A stretch of 46,417 nt of DNA, taken from IMG/VR virus record IMGVR_UViG_3300010316_000013, positions 1-46,417 of that record; one strand, 5' to 3'. Both the position numbers and the translations under genes were made by a program. The stretch's first letter is position 1. Every line of letters begins with the position of its first letter. Source of the stretch: a virus. Positions 16,041 through 22,949 of this stretch are shown here, one piece after another. The notes beneath the pieces were generated by a model. It ran no database searches and was not told the DNA's origin. It was given only the letters and a program-made list of their open reading frames with translations.

Positions 16041-17165
16041 ATGTGGACCAACCCAACTACAATTGATCCTGATATATTAAGCATGTCAAAATCTCTCAAT
16101 TGTAGTTGGGTTGGCGCAGTTAGCGTAAAATACGAATCAGCTTATGACATCAACGATTGTCATAATAATTCTAGTTTACATGCTACTATATATGGCGGAA
16201 CTCAAACAATTGGATATTATTTTATAAAGGGGTTCGGTACTACACAGGCAATTCGTCATAGCGTGTGGGAGAAAAATCAAACACTGTTAGATGTAACTCC
16301 GCATTTAGATAATAGAGAATACATTATTTTTGCAAAAAGTGCAATACAAAATAAAGAGTATTCTATACCTAACTGTTATTTTCAGTCTCTTGCTAAATAT
16401 ATAGGACAGGAGACTGAAGTTATGTATTATGTATATCAGATAGTAGACCCAAGAAACAACCAGCCGTTTTATGTTGGAAAAGGAAAAGGACGAAGAGCAA
16501 AAACTCATTTATGGAAAATTCCTGAAACTAGAAATGCATATAAAGAGAATAAAATTGCTGATATTCGAAAATCCAATCTAGAACCTAGAATTGAATATAT
16601 TGCTGAAAATATTATCGACGAAACACTAGCATATAACATCGAAGCAGTATTAATTAAAAAATATGGCAGAAAAGGTTACGATAAAAATGGTATACTATCT
16701 AATGTATGCTTAGACAACAGGCCTCCTAACCAAAAAGGAAAGACATATGAAGAAATCTATGGTATTGAAAAAGCATTAGAACAAAGAAAACTAAGGTCTA
16801 GACTTCAACAAGAACGAAAAGGGTATGGACCAAAAACTCATACTGAAGAAACTAAAAATAAAATTAGCAAAAGTATTACCGAACTGCACAATAACAGAGA
16901 CTGTTCACATAACGAAGGAACCAAGAAAAAAATTGGACTAGCCAATAGCAAGTATACAGGTAAGTTAAATAAGAAAAGTTATTGCTATGTGTTAACATCT
17001 CCTACTGGTGTAGAGCACGAAGTATACGGTGGAGAAGCAACAGAATTTTGCAAACAAAATAATTTAAGTTGGAGTACACTTAAGATGCAGATACAAAAAA
17101 ACTGGCCTATTCCTAAAAAAGGTAAAACAAAAGGTTGGAAATTAGAGGTAAAGAATGAAAAATAA
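16041..17165 (+). CDS. GIY-YIG homing endonuclease with extra N-terminal domain
   Basis: The protein has 374 residues. The ATG begins on the base after the nrdB stop. Residues 1-125 are a separate domain of unknown function containing HSVWEKNQTLLDVTPHLD. The GIY-YIG domain starts at YVY (130-132) with YVG at 144-146, and the catalytic Glu lies in AYNIEAVLIKKYGRKGY. NUMOD-type DNA-binding segments follow, with a C-terminal NUMOD1-like part (YVLTSPTGVEHEVYGG). Codon use is AT-rich. The gene separates nrdB from its old 3' end and from glutaredoxin. Confidence 0.88.
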   Translation: MWTNPTTIDPDILSMSKSLNCSWVGAVSVKYESAYDINDCHNNSSLHATIYGGTQTIGYYFIKGFGTTQAIRHSVWEKNQTLLDVTPHLDNREYIIFAKSAIQNKEYSIPNCYFQSLAKYIGQETEVMYYVYQIVDPRNNQPFYVGKGKGRRAKTHLWKIPETRNAYKENKIADIRKSNLEPRIEYIAENIIDETLAYNIEAVLIKKYGRKGYDKNGILSNVCLDNRPPNQKGKTYEEIYGIEKALEQRKLRSRLQQERKGYGPKTHTEETKNKISKSITELHNNRDCSHNEGTKKKIGLANSKYTGKLNKKSYCYVLTSPTGVEHEVYGGEATEFCKQNNLSWSTLKMQIQKNWPIPKKGKTKGWKLEVKNEK

Positions 17166-17247
17166 GGAAACAGAAATATCAAGCTACATCACAGGCGGCA
17201 GCAAGCAAGATGTCGACGGCGATACCTTTAAAGGAATGAGCTTGTGA
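17155..17247 (+). pseudogene. Displaced nrdB 3' end, still an open mini-ORF
   Basis: An ATG overlapping the GIY-YIG stop opens a 30-codon frame whose last 22 residues (SSYITGG through KGMSL) equal the NrdB C-terminus. Its TGA overlaps the GTG start of glutaredoxin (GTGA). This looks like the original junction of nrdB and glutaredoxin, preserved after insertion of the nuclease. Translation of the mini-ORF would keep the coupling to glutaredoxin. Confidence 0.8.
17185..17240 (+). repeat. 56-bp direct repeat, copy 2 (nrdB remnant)
   Basis: Identical to 15978-16033. The sequences diverge on both sides of the block, which defines the duplicated segment. Confidence 0.95.
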
Positions 17248-17498
17248 AAATAATAGTTTGGAGCAAAGACAACTGCCCGTATTGCACGGCAGCATTTGAA
17301 CTGTTAGATCGAACAAATCTAACATACGAAACAAGAAAGATCGGCGACGGTTGGACTAGAGAGCAGCTATTAGAAGCTGTTCCTACTGCTAAGACAGTGC
17401 CGCAAATCATCATCGATAAACAAGTTATTGGTGGATACAACGACCTGACTTCTTACATGGAAGACACAGGATTTAATGGAACAGGATGGAGCCTATGA
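17244..17498 (+). CDS. Glutaredoxin
   Basis: The 84-residue thioredoxin-fold protein has the CPYC active site (Cys11, Cys14), the TVPQIII cis-proline loop, and the GGYNDL glutathione-binding segment. It would re-reduce the C-terminal cysteines of NrdA. The GTG start overlaps the TGA of the nrdB remnant, which implies coupled translation. It is full length for a phage glutaredoxin. Confidence 0.95.
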   Translation: MKIIVWSKDNCPYCTAAFELLDRTNLTYETRKIGDGWTREQLLEAVPTAKTVPQIIIDKQVIGGYNDLTSYMEDTGFNGTGWSL

Positions 17499-17785
17499 TA
17501 ATCGAAACCCCGTACACACGGAACGACACAATTACACTAAAGACAATGGCAGGCGAAGAAGTAATCGGACGCTTTGAAACAGAAGATGCTAGTCATATTA
17601 CAGTATCAAAGCCAATGGCAATTATGGCAAACGGACAAGGACTTGGCCTAGGACCATTTGCTTTTACTATTAGCCCTGACTCAAAAGTCAAGCTAAATAA
17701 AGCTGGGATACTGTTTATACACAAGACTGACGCTGAAATGGCCAAGCAGTATGTAACAAGTACAACAGGTATTCATACAGCATAA
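17495..17785 (+). CDS. Small conserved phage protein, LSm/SH3-like barrel
   Basis: I take the ATG at 17495 (ATGA overlap with glutaredoxin) rather than 17486, giving 96 residues. The pattern TITLKTMAGEEVIGRF ... DASHITVSKPMAIM resembles the strand 1-3 core of LSm/Hfq-like barrels and recurs in marine T4-like phages. RNA binding is a guess. The protein continues with a short tail. Confidence 0.6.
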   Translation: MIIETPYTRNDTITLKTMAGEEVIGRFETEDASHITVSKPMAIMANGQGLGLGPFAFTISPDSKVKLNKAGILFIHKTDAEMAKQYVTSTTGIHTA

Positions 17786-17794
17786 GGAACTACT

Positions 17795-18070
17795 ATGGGC
17801 CACGACATTCATCGTTTGGGAGATCCAAACACTGCTGGCGCAGATGTAACTAGCACAAAGCAAACTAACGTTACAGCAGGTAGTAGACCAGTAGCTACAG
17901 ACGGTGACCCTGTTGCAAGCCACGGTACTGGAATACACTCGTCACCTAATACAGCAAACGGTAGCGGCACTGTGACCATCGAAGGCATACGTGTAAATCG
18001 CGAGGGAGATCCAGATACGTGCGGTCATCCTCGCGCTGTTGGTCTGCCAACAGTACAGGTTGGCGAGTAA
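17795..18070 (+). CDS. PAAR-motif baseplate spike tip
   Basis: The 91-residue, Gly/Thr/His-rich protein opens with a GHDIHRLGDPNTAG motif, then carries VATDGDPVASHG and VNREGDPDTCGHP segments. These His and Cys residues form the metal site of PAAR tips that cap the central spike (T4 gp5.4 type). A TAAGGAA ribosome site lies upstream. Confidence 0.85.
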   Translation: MGHDIHRLGDPNTAGADVTSTKQTNVTAGSRPVATDGDPVASHGTGIHSSPNTANGSGTVTIEGIRVNREGDPDTCGHPRAVGLPTVQVGE

Positions 18071-18074
18071 TTGA

Positions 18075-18103
18075 TTGACAGCCGCCTAAGCTTGTGCTAT
18101 AAT
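18075..18103 (+). promoter_or_regulatory. Consensus sigma70 promoter
   Basis: TTGACA (18075-18080) and TATAAT (18098-18103) are exactly 17 bases apart. Both hexamers are perfect. It drives the block starting at 18130. Confidence 0.93.
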
Positions 18104-18129
18104 TAAAATATAACAGACTAGAGGTAGAG

Positions 18130-18705
18130 ATGAAAAAGATTCTAACAGACGTCGATGGCGTTCTGCTTGACTGGGAGTCTTCGTTCCACAAGTGGATGAA
18201 GTTAAAGGGTTACAGCAAAGTAAAGCAAAATGAATATAATATCAAGCTTTCCTTCGACTGGAACGAGGAAGATGATCACCACGACATTGTGCGTGAGTTT
18301 AACAGCAGTGCTTGGATGGGCTACCTCGATCCTCACAAAGACGCAGTAGATGGCGTACAGAGGCTCTGGTTAGCTGGGTATGAGTTTGACGTTATTACTA
18401 GTATGAGCAGTGATCCTTATGCACAAGAGTTGCGTAAGATGAATTTGAAACGTTATTTCGGTGCGCACTTTATGAAACGCTTTGTATCACTTGATTGCGG
18501 TGCCGACAAAGACGAAATCCTTAAAGAATATGAAGGCACTGGTTACTGGTGGATTGAAGACAAGCCAGAGAACTGCGATGCAGGATTAGCAGTAGGGCTT
18601 CGCCCGATACTAATTGATCACCTTCACAACCGATGGTATGACAATCCTAACGTTATTCGTGTAACTGACTGGAATCAACTTGTAAACGTTATTTTGGAAG
18701 ATTAA
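18130..18705 (+). CDS. HAD-family 5'(3')-deoxyribonucleotidase-like enzyme
   Basis: The protein has 191 residues. The nucleophile motif is DVDGVLLDW at residues 8-16, motif II is VITSMSS (around 97), and the acidic motif is WWIEDKPENCDAG (around 140). This layout matches NT5C-type nucleotidases that dephosphorylate deoxynucleoside monophosphates, fitting the nearby ribonucleotide reductase block. An AGAGGTAGAG ribosome site precedes the ATG. Confidence 0.8.
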   Translation: MKKILTDVDGVLLDWESSFHKWMKLKGYSKVKQNEYNIKLSFDWNEEDDHHDIVREFNSSAWMGYLDPHKDAVDGVQRLWLAGYEFDVITSMSSDPYAQELRKMNLKRYFGAHFMKRFVSLDCGADKDEILKEYEGTGYWWIEDKPENCDAGLAVGLRPILIDHLHNRWYDNPNVIRVTDWNQLVNVILED

Positions 18706-18709
18706 TCGA

Positions 18710-18883
18710 ATGAAGATGCACGATGAACTCGTACTAGCATTTCACACATATCTCAAAGAACACGAACAGTTTGAGAAAGGTGTTAAAGCCGCGGCTCCTC
18801 GTGCAAGGAAAGCATTACACGAACTACATTTGCTCACTAGAGAGCGCAGAAAAGAAATTCAAGAACAAAAGAGCGAGATGTAA
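18710..18883 (+). CDS. Short histone H1-like basic protein
   Basis: The protein has 57 residues. After an acidic helix (LKEHEQFEKG) comes VKAAAPRARKALHELH and RERRKEIQEQK, the signature of short Hc1/H1-like proteins found in bacteria and phages. It may bind DNA or RNA. Too short for usual ORF cut-offs. It starts 4 bases after the nucleotidase stop. Confidence 0.75.
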   Translation: MKMHDELVLAFHTYLKEHEQFEKGVKAAAPRARKALHELHLLTRERRKEIQEQKSEM

Positions 18884-18884
18884 C

Positions 18885-19214
18885 ATGGGCGATGATTCGC
18901 TAGAATACCTAAGAGACCTTGGCGTAAGGGCGCTGGCATATGAAGAAGTACGATCTGAAGTAATTGGATTTATTTTAGAAAACCAAGTTAAAGACGAAAT
19001 GATGGCAACTGATCTATTTATTATGGGATTTATTTGGCTAGCACATCACAGGAAAGAAACTCTAACAGATCACGACATACTCTTGCTGTTAGATATTGAG
19101 TCAGACGTGCTGACTATTCCTTTTGATGATGTGCAGGTATATAGCCTAGACGAAAGTCAAGCAGAGCACGACTTGTCAGAGCTTTTAATGCGAACCTACA
19201 ATAAATTGAGTTAA
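18885..19214 (+). CDS. Conserved phage protein, unknown
   Basis: The 109-residue acidic protein starts MGDDSLEYLRDLGVRAL. I chose this ATG, one base after the preceding stop, over a frame-open extension that overlaps the H1-like gene. Mostly helical, no motif. Confidence 0.7.
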   Translation: MGDDSLEYLRDLGVRALAYEEVRSEVIGFILENQVKDEMMATDLFIMGFIWLAHHRKETLTDHDILLLLDIESDVLTIPFDDVQVYSLDESQAEHDLSELLMRTYNKLS

Positions 19215-19216
19215 CT

Positions 19217-19417
19217 ATGTGGCCCTATGTTTACATAAAACATATCCTACCTGAAGAAGTTTGTACCCTTGTTGAAGAACGTATTAAGAATACTAGGGTA
19301 ACTTTTTCTAACGATTGGAGAAGTAATTTCGACGTGTTAACCTTTAACCGACCATTGTCTAAAAATGAGCAACTAATAGTTGACCTCATAGCAAGTGAGT
19401 ATTATGCCGAAGAATAA
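19217..19417 (+). CDS. Small phage protein, unknown
   Basis: The 66-residue protein (MWPYVYIKHILPEEVCTL) begins two bases after the previous stop and overlaps the next gene by 14 bases. No domain recognised. Confidence 0.65.
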   Translation: MWPYVYIKHILPEEVCTLVEERIKNTRVTFSNDWRSNFDVLTFNRPLSKNEQLIVDLIASEYYAEE

Positions 19418-19649
19418 ATGGGACGCACCTATGCCAAAAACGCCCAAGCGCAAAGATCGCAAACGCTGTTATATTGTATGGCGCAGCATCTTACGAACAA
19501 AGGCCTACGCCGTTGGTAAAGTAGTTTGGCTAACTGACGCGCAATGGTGCTTTTATCAGATAAAAGATCCGAAGATAATACTCGAAGAAGTGTTAGAACG
19601 AGATCGACTAGAAGAATACAAGAAGTATATGGAGCAGACAATTGATTGA
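19404..19649 (+). CDS. Small basic phage protein, unknown
   Basis: The 81-residue protein begins MPKNKWDAPMPKTPKRKD, followed by a compact aromatic and Lys-rich domain and an acidic helix (EEVLERDRLEEYKKYM). The start overlaps the upstream gene. No domain recognised. Confidence 0.65.
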   Translation: MPKNKWDAPMPKTPKRKDRKRCYIVWRSILRTKAYAVGKVVWLTDAQWCFYQIKDPKIILEEVLERDRLEEYKKYMEQTID

Positions 19650-19845
19650 ATCAGACGAACTATATGATAGACTCAAAGCAATGTCCGAAGAAGATCGTAT
19701 CAAAATTCTAGACCCTATCATCGATGCTGTACGCGGTAAAGTACAGATACACCACGGATGGGAAGTAATTGGAAATAGAATCTTTGCATTAGCAGTGTTG
19801 GATTTGTATAAAGAATGGCAGTTGGAAATATGGAGCAGAGAATGA
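19642..19845 (+). CDS. Small phage protein, unknown
   Basis: The 67-residue protein starts with TTG inside the end of the previous gene (IESDELYDRLKAMSEEDR). It is predominantly helical. It overlaps the next gene by ATGA. No motif. Confidence 0.6.
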   Translation: MIESDELYDRLKAMSEEDRIKILDPIIDAVRGKVQIHHGWEVIGNRIFALAVLDLYKEWQLEIWSRE

Positions 19846-20009
19846 TCGAGCACCGTTGGGAATTCTGTGATCACTGTGATCACGATGTTGTTATCTGTGG
19901 TAAATGCGGTAACAACACCTGCAACGGCGGCTACGGCACTGTAGACGGAAAAGAGTGCGACGAGTGTAACAGTGCATACGATTTATATCTTGACACTATG
20001 AACAAATAG
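19842..20009 (+). CDS. Small zinc-ribbon protein
   Basis: The 55-residue protein has CDHCDHDVVICGKCGNNTC followed by a CNGGYG and CDEC pair, giving two CxxC-type zinc sites similar to the DnaJ zinc domain. Start at the ATGA overlap with the upstream gene. A role in protein or nucleic-acid contact is a guess. Confidence 0.7.
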   Translation: MIEHRWEFCDHCDHDVVICGKCGNNTCNGGYGTVDGKECDECNSAYDLYLDTMNK

Positions 20010-20018
20010 TGCTATAAC
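19990..20018 (+). promoter_or_regulatory. Sigma70-type promoter
   Basis: TTGACA (19990-19995), 17 bases, TATAAC (20013-20018). It drives the lipoprotein gene at 20048. Confidence 0.88.
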
Positions 20019-20047
20019 TAACTGTAAAAACAAACAGAGGACCTAAA

Positions 20048-20479
20048 ATGAAACTTACTAAAATCGTTACTGTCGCAGCACTTGTCGCAGGAGCATTTAC
20101 ATTAAGTGCCTGCCAGGACGATGCTACTATTGCTTCACAGAATATCAACCGTGCTGCTGATAATTTCGAAGTGATGCGCCGCGTAGTATTTATGAATGGC
20201 ATTACAGACGAATACATGCTCGAAGTAATCGGAGCATGTTCGCTTAACGATCGCGGAACAAGCGTACAAGTTACTTGTAAGAATGGCGAAGGAGAGTTTG
20301 TTCGCCACCAGCTTGGACTTAGTGATAACGTAACCTACTTCGCCGAACAGCTCGAAGCAATTGATGTTAGCACAAACCACTACCGCGTTACATTTAAGCC
20401 GCAACAGATCATTCCTGACATTGATCTTCGTGGTAGTTTCGAAGACTTAACTACTAACCATAGTGAAGTAAATCAATAA
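20048..20479 (+). CDS. Phage-encoded lipoprotein
   Basis: The protein has 143 residues. A signal peptide (KLTKIVTVAALVAGAFT) ends in the lipobox LSAC with the lipidated Cys22, so the mature protein is anchored in an envelope membrane. The rest is a soluble domain with two further Cys. It is an independent unit with its own promoter and terminator. A cell-surface role such as superinfection exclusion is plausible but not shown by sequence. Confidence 0.85.
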   Translation: MKLTKIVTVAALVAGAFTLSACQDDATIASQNINRAADNFEVMRRVVFMNGITDEYMLEVIGACSLNDRGTSVQVTCKNGEGEFVRHQLGLSDNVTYFAEQLEAIDVSTNHYRVTFKPQQIIPDIDLRGSFEDLTTNHSEVNQ

Positions 20480-20483
20480 AATT

Positions 20484-20504
20484 AGGGCCTTAGGGCCCTT
20501 TTTT
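20484..20504 (+). terminator. Rho-independent terminator
   Basis: AGGGCC, loop TTAG, GGCCCT, then six T residues. It ends the lipoprotein unit just before the tmRNA promoter. Confidence 0.9.
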
Positions 20505-20505
20505 C

Positions 20506-20534
20506 TTGACAAGCACTTCTAAAGAGTGTATAAA
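20506..20534 (+). promoter_or_regulatory. Promoter of the tmRNA gene
   Basis: TTGACA (20506-20511), 17 bases, TATAAA (20529-20534). The transcript would begin a few bases before the first tmRNA hairpin at 20547. Confidence 0.88.
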
Positions 20535-20540
20535 TATACT

Positions 20541-20960
20541 TGCAACGTTGAAGCAATTCAACAACATATTCTGGACCGGGGGGCGGTACCCCGATCGTCC
20601 ACCACAAGCACATAATGTGTGTTTTTGATGGGCGATAAATAGGATCGACAGGTGTGTGAGGAAAGTGGAGTTGTCCCGATCTAAGCTGGGTAACGCGAAG
20701 AACATACTAACTGCAAACGTAAATGCAAAGCCAGAGATGGCACTAGCAGCGTAAGCTGCGTGGGCTTACAGACTGCCTAGAAACAGAAAATCTGCTCCGA
20801 GTATGGGTTCCACTCGTTTACTACAAAAAACGGGCCCACTTACAGACGGAAAAAAGGCACAACATAGTTTTACTGGCTGAGTTTATGGTCTTGTGCTATA
20901 CAATCTTTTAGTACCGGCGGACTACGAATAGTGGGATACAAAACGCACCACTCTGAAAAT
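20541..20960 (+). ncRNA. ssrA: Circularly permuted two-piece tmRNA
   Basis: The acceptor piece comes first: a GNRA hairpin (20547-20562), a T arm (CGGGG, 7-base loop, CCCCG; 20577-20593) and ATCGTCC-A-CCA (20594-20604). After a 25-base spacer the coding piece begins GGGCGAT (20630-20636), which pairs with ATCGTCC to form the 7-bp acceptor stem, followed by the tmRNA-like AGGATCGACAGG. The tag frame (20713-20754) reads ANVNAKPEMALAA and stops at TAA, ending in the canonical ALAA degradation signal. The T loop (GGCGGTA) is not the tRNA consensus. Both ends are approximate. Permuted tmRNA is normal in alphaproteobacteria and some cyanobacteria, but unusual in a phage. Confidence 0.93.
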
Positions 20961-20982
20961 GTAAGATGATGTGTAGTACATT

Positions 20983-21017
20983 GGTAAATACCTTATAAGC
21001 TTATATAAGGGAATACC
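20983..21017 (+). promoter_or_regulatory. Hairpin masking a ribosome site
   Basis: CCTTATA (20991-20997) pairs with TATAAGG (21004-21010), extended by GGTA/TACC. The AAGG ribosome site of the gene at 21019 is in the stem, so translation may be structure-controlled. Confidence 0.5.
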
Positions 21018-21018
21018 A

Positions 21019-21243
21019 ATGAGTGGACCAAACACACAATTTAACTTAGACGTAGACGACATTGACCAAATAGAATCTGCACTAAATCACAGGCTGCGCG
21101 ACTTGTCGTTTGAAAGCCTAGGAGAAACAGAAAACGTTGACTCTGTTGCTGTAGAAATGCAAAAGATAAACGATTTATTAGCGAGACTCTATCATCAAAA
21201 GAATTGGTATCGTCCGACTAGCACACCTTACCTTGGAGGTTAA
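21019..21243 (+). CDS. Small acidic phage protein, unknown
   Basis: The 74-residue protein (MSGPNTQFNLDVDDIDQIES) has a helical middle and a Pro/Tyr-rich end (YRPTSTPYLGG). Its end contains the GGAGGT ribosome site of the next gene. No domain recognised. Confidence 0.75.
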   Translation: MSGPNTQFNLDVDDIDQIESALNHRLRDLSFESLGETENVDSVAVEMQKINDLLARLYHQKNWYRPTSTPYLGG

Positions 21244-21244
21244 A

Positions 21245-21490
21245 ATGAAAGAAGAACTGTTACCTACTGAAGAGAAACCAGTAGACAGTGACCCCGGTCC
21301 GATTAATCGAGACAAGTTCGAAATATCTTTTAGAATACTAGGAAATGAATTCTTCGGAATGCAGATTGCTAGCGAAAGCCGAGTTAAGAATTGGGCATTT
21401 TTTGGCCTATTAACATTAGTAGCGTTAACGCTATTAGTCAACAGTATCGGCCCGACATTAATATCGATTGTAAATAGTATATCAGGATGA
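21245..21490 (+). CDS. Small single-pass membrane protein
   Basis: The 81-residue protein has a charged N-terminal half and a hydrophobic stretch near the C-terminus (FFGLLTLVALTLLVNSIG). Start chosen at the ATG 8 bases after GGAGG. It overlaps the next gene by ATGA. Function unknown. Confidence 0.75.
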   Translation: MKEELLPTEEKPVDSDPGPINRDKFEISFRILGNEFFGMQIASESRVKNWAFFGLLTLVALTLLVNSIGPTLISIVNSISG

Positions 21491-21711
21491 ACTGGATAGA
21501 GATAGACAAGATACTTGTAGGTATAGCCGAACGACACGACAACACAGAAGATATGTTCGCCGAAGTTGAAAAACAGTTCAAGTGGACACGCAGCCAAAGC
21601 GAAGCAGCTATCAATCCGTTGCTCAAACGCCACAGTATTAATATAACTGTTGCTAAAAAGCCTAAAACAGCTAAAAAGCTGCCAAAAAAGGTTGCAAAGA
21701 AGAGGAAGTAG
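21487..21711 (+). CDS. Small protein with very basic tail
   Basis: The 74-residue protein has an N-terminal helical region (VEKQFKWTRSQSEAAINPLL) resembling a small DNA-binding helix set, and the C-terminal 20 residues are nearly all Lys, Ala and Pro. It is probably a nucleic-acid binder. Coupled to the upstream gene by ATGA. Confidence 0.7.
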   Translation: MNWIEIDKILVGIAERHDNTEDMFAEVEKQFKWTRSQSEAAINPLLKRHSINITVAKKPKTAKKLPKKVAKKRK

Positions 21712-21757
21712 TGTTATATATTATACATTGATGTTTAACATAAAGGAAACATATCAC

Positions 21758-22360
21758 ATGAAGACAGTACTAATGGGAGCAATTGCTGCTCTATTTGTAG
21801 CAGGATCCGCTACAGCACAAGATTTTAACGACACACAAGCATTTGTTGATGTAGAAGTCGGCAAGCTTACATTCGGCATCGAAGCAAGCGAGCAGTCAGG
21901 ATTCACTGGGCTCGAGTTTGACTACGAAGTACTGGCATATCCGCTGGGTGCAGGAACCTCGACATTGGATCTTGGTGTAACATACTTTGATTCAAGCGAA
22001 ACTATTACAATCGATGCAATTTATGCAGTGCGTATGCCAGCCGCACCAACAGTTGACGTATACGGTTCAGTTGAACTTAATTACGTTGCTAGCAGCGAAC
22101 TAGCAGTCGAAGGCGATGTATTCGGAACTCCAGAAGTTGGCGTAGAATGGTACGCAAGTGATACAACATCTATGTTCGGCGAAGTGGGTTATGTGTTCAA
22201 CTTGTCCAATGACGTAAGCAACGTAGGCGCATACGCTGAAGTCGGAATGAACTGGGATGTCGCTGACAACATCACGTTTACACCGTCGGTGGTTCACACG
22301 TTTGATGGACCTGGTGCAGACGTAACTGAAGCTCGCGTAGGACTTACACTAAGGTTCTAA
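21758..22360 (+). CDS. Outer-membrane beta-barrel protein
   Basis: The protein has 200 residues. A signal peptide ends SATA-Q (cleavage after Ala20). The remainder alternates hydrophobic and polar residues with Gly/Asp turns and ends in the typical outer-membrane signature (ARVGLTLRF, C-terminal Phe). It would insert in the host outer membrane, possibly changing the receptor surface. The start at 21758 has an AAAGGAAA ribosome site, while an in-frame extension upstream overlaps the previous gene. Confidence 0.85.
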   Translation: MKTVLMGAIAALFVAGSATAQDFNDTQAFVDVEVGKLTFGIEASEQSGFTGLEFDYEVLAYPLGAGTSTLDLGVTYFDSSETITIDAIYAVRMPAAPTVDVYGSVELNYVASSELAVEGDVFGTPEVGVEWYASDTTSMFGEVGYVFNLSNDVSNVGAYAEVGMNWDVADNITFTPSVVHTFDGPGADVTEARVGLTLRF

Positions 22361-22380
22361 GCACTTCGGGGAAGGAGGGA

Positions 22381-22410
22381 AAGGGTGTAGTTTCGACTAC
22401 ACCCTTTTTT
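22381..22410 (+). terminator. Rho-independent terminator
   Basis: AAGGGTGTAG pairs with CTACACCCTT around TTTCGA and runs into six T residues, closing the outer-membrane protein unit. Confidence 0.93.
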
Positions 22411-22412
22411 CA

Positions 22413-22420
22413 CATAAATA
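22413..22420 (+). promoter_or_regulatory. T4-like late promoter
   Basis: CATAAATA, followed 9 bases later by a GGGAG ribosome site for the gene at 22442. Confidence 0.55.
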
Positions 22421-22441
22421 ACATAGCAAGGGAGAAGTGCT

Positions 22442-22786
22442 ATGTTATATGAATACAGATGTATAATAAAAAGAATTGTTGACGGCGACACAGTCGATAT
22501 TGACATTGACCTAGGCTTTGATACTTGGCTTAAAGATCGAAGAGTCAGGATTGTACACATTGATACTCCTGAAGTCCGAACAAGAGACTTACAAGAAAAA
22601 GAACTAGGCCTAGCAGCATCGGCTAGAGCAGCAGAATTACTTCCAGTTGGGACAAATCAAATCCTACATTCAAAAGAGTTTAGCGGCAAGTACGGAAGAC
22701 TTATCGGCGACTTCTATGTAAACGACAGTAAAGATATGTACTCAGACGTAATGCTTAAAGAAGGCTTCGCAACCTACTACAAGTGA
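22442..22786 (+). CDS. Staphylococcal-nuclease-like (thermonuclease family) protein
   Basis: The 114-residue protein follows the family order: VDGDTVDIDIDLGF (Asp metal ligands), RRVRIVHIDTPEVRT (catalytic Arg and Asp), KELGLAAS and SGKYGRLIGDFY (second catalytic Arg). It is compact and lacks a signal peptide, so it probably acts on nucleic acids inside the cell. The stop is 1 base before a new promoter. Confidence 0.85.
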   Translation: MLYEYRCIIKRIVDGDTVDIDIDLGFDTWLKDRRVRIVHIDTPEVRTRDLQEKELGLAASARAAELLPVGTNQILHSKEFSGKYGRLIGDFYVNDSKDMYSDVMLKEGFATYYK

Positions 22787-22815
22787 TTGACATAAATGCA
22801 ATCACCTGCTAGTAT
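22787..22815 (+). promoter_or_regulatory. Sigma70-type promoter ahead of a stub ORF
   Basis: TTGACA (22787-22792), 17 bases, TAGTAT (22810-22815). It is followed by an AGGAGA site and a 3-codon ORF (22839-22850, MTL stop), which looks like a broken gene start or a leader peptide. Confidence 0.7.
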
Positions 22816-22886
22816 AAGTTTACTAGTAGGAGAATTGTATGACTCTATAAAGTCCGCGAACTACACTTTTATTTATCTGTTAACAG

Positions 22887-22915
22887 TTGACAAATTAAAC
22901 TTCTTTTGCTAGTAT
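22887..22915 (+). promoter_or_regulatory. Second sigma70-type promoter
   Basis: TTGACA (22887-22892), 17 bases, TAGTAT (22910-22915), the same hexamers as the promoter 100 bases upstream. It drives the gene at 22950. Confidence 0.75.
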
Positions 22916-22949
22916 ACATGTATATAGATCCAAATTATAGGAATTTTAA

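Noticed and set aside
20634-20641. GATAAATA resembling a late promoter
   Set aside because: It lies in the 5' end of the tmRNA coding piece, where the bases are explained by the acceptor stem and the conserved tmRNA start.
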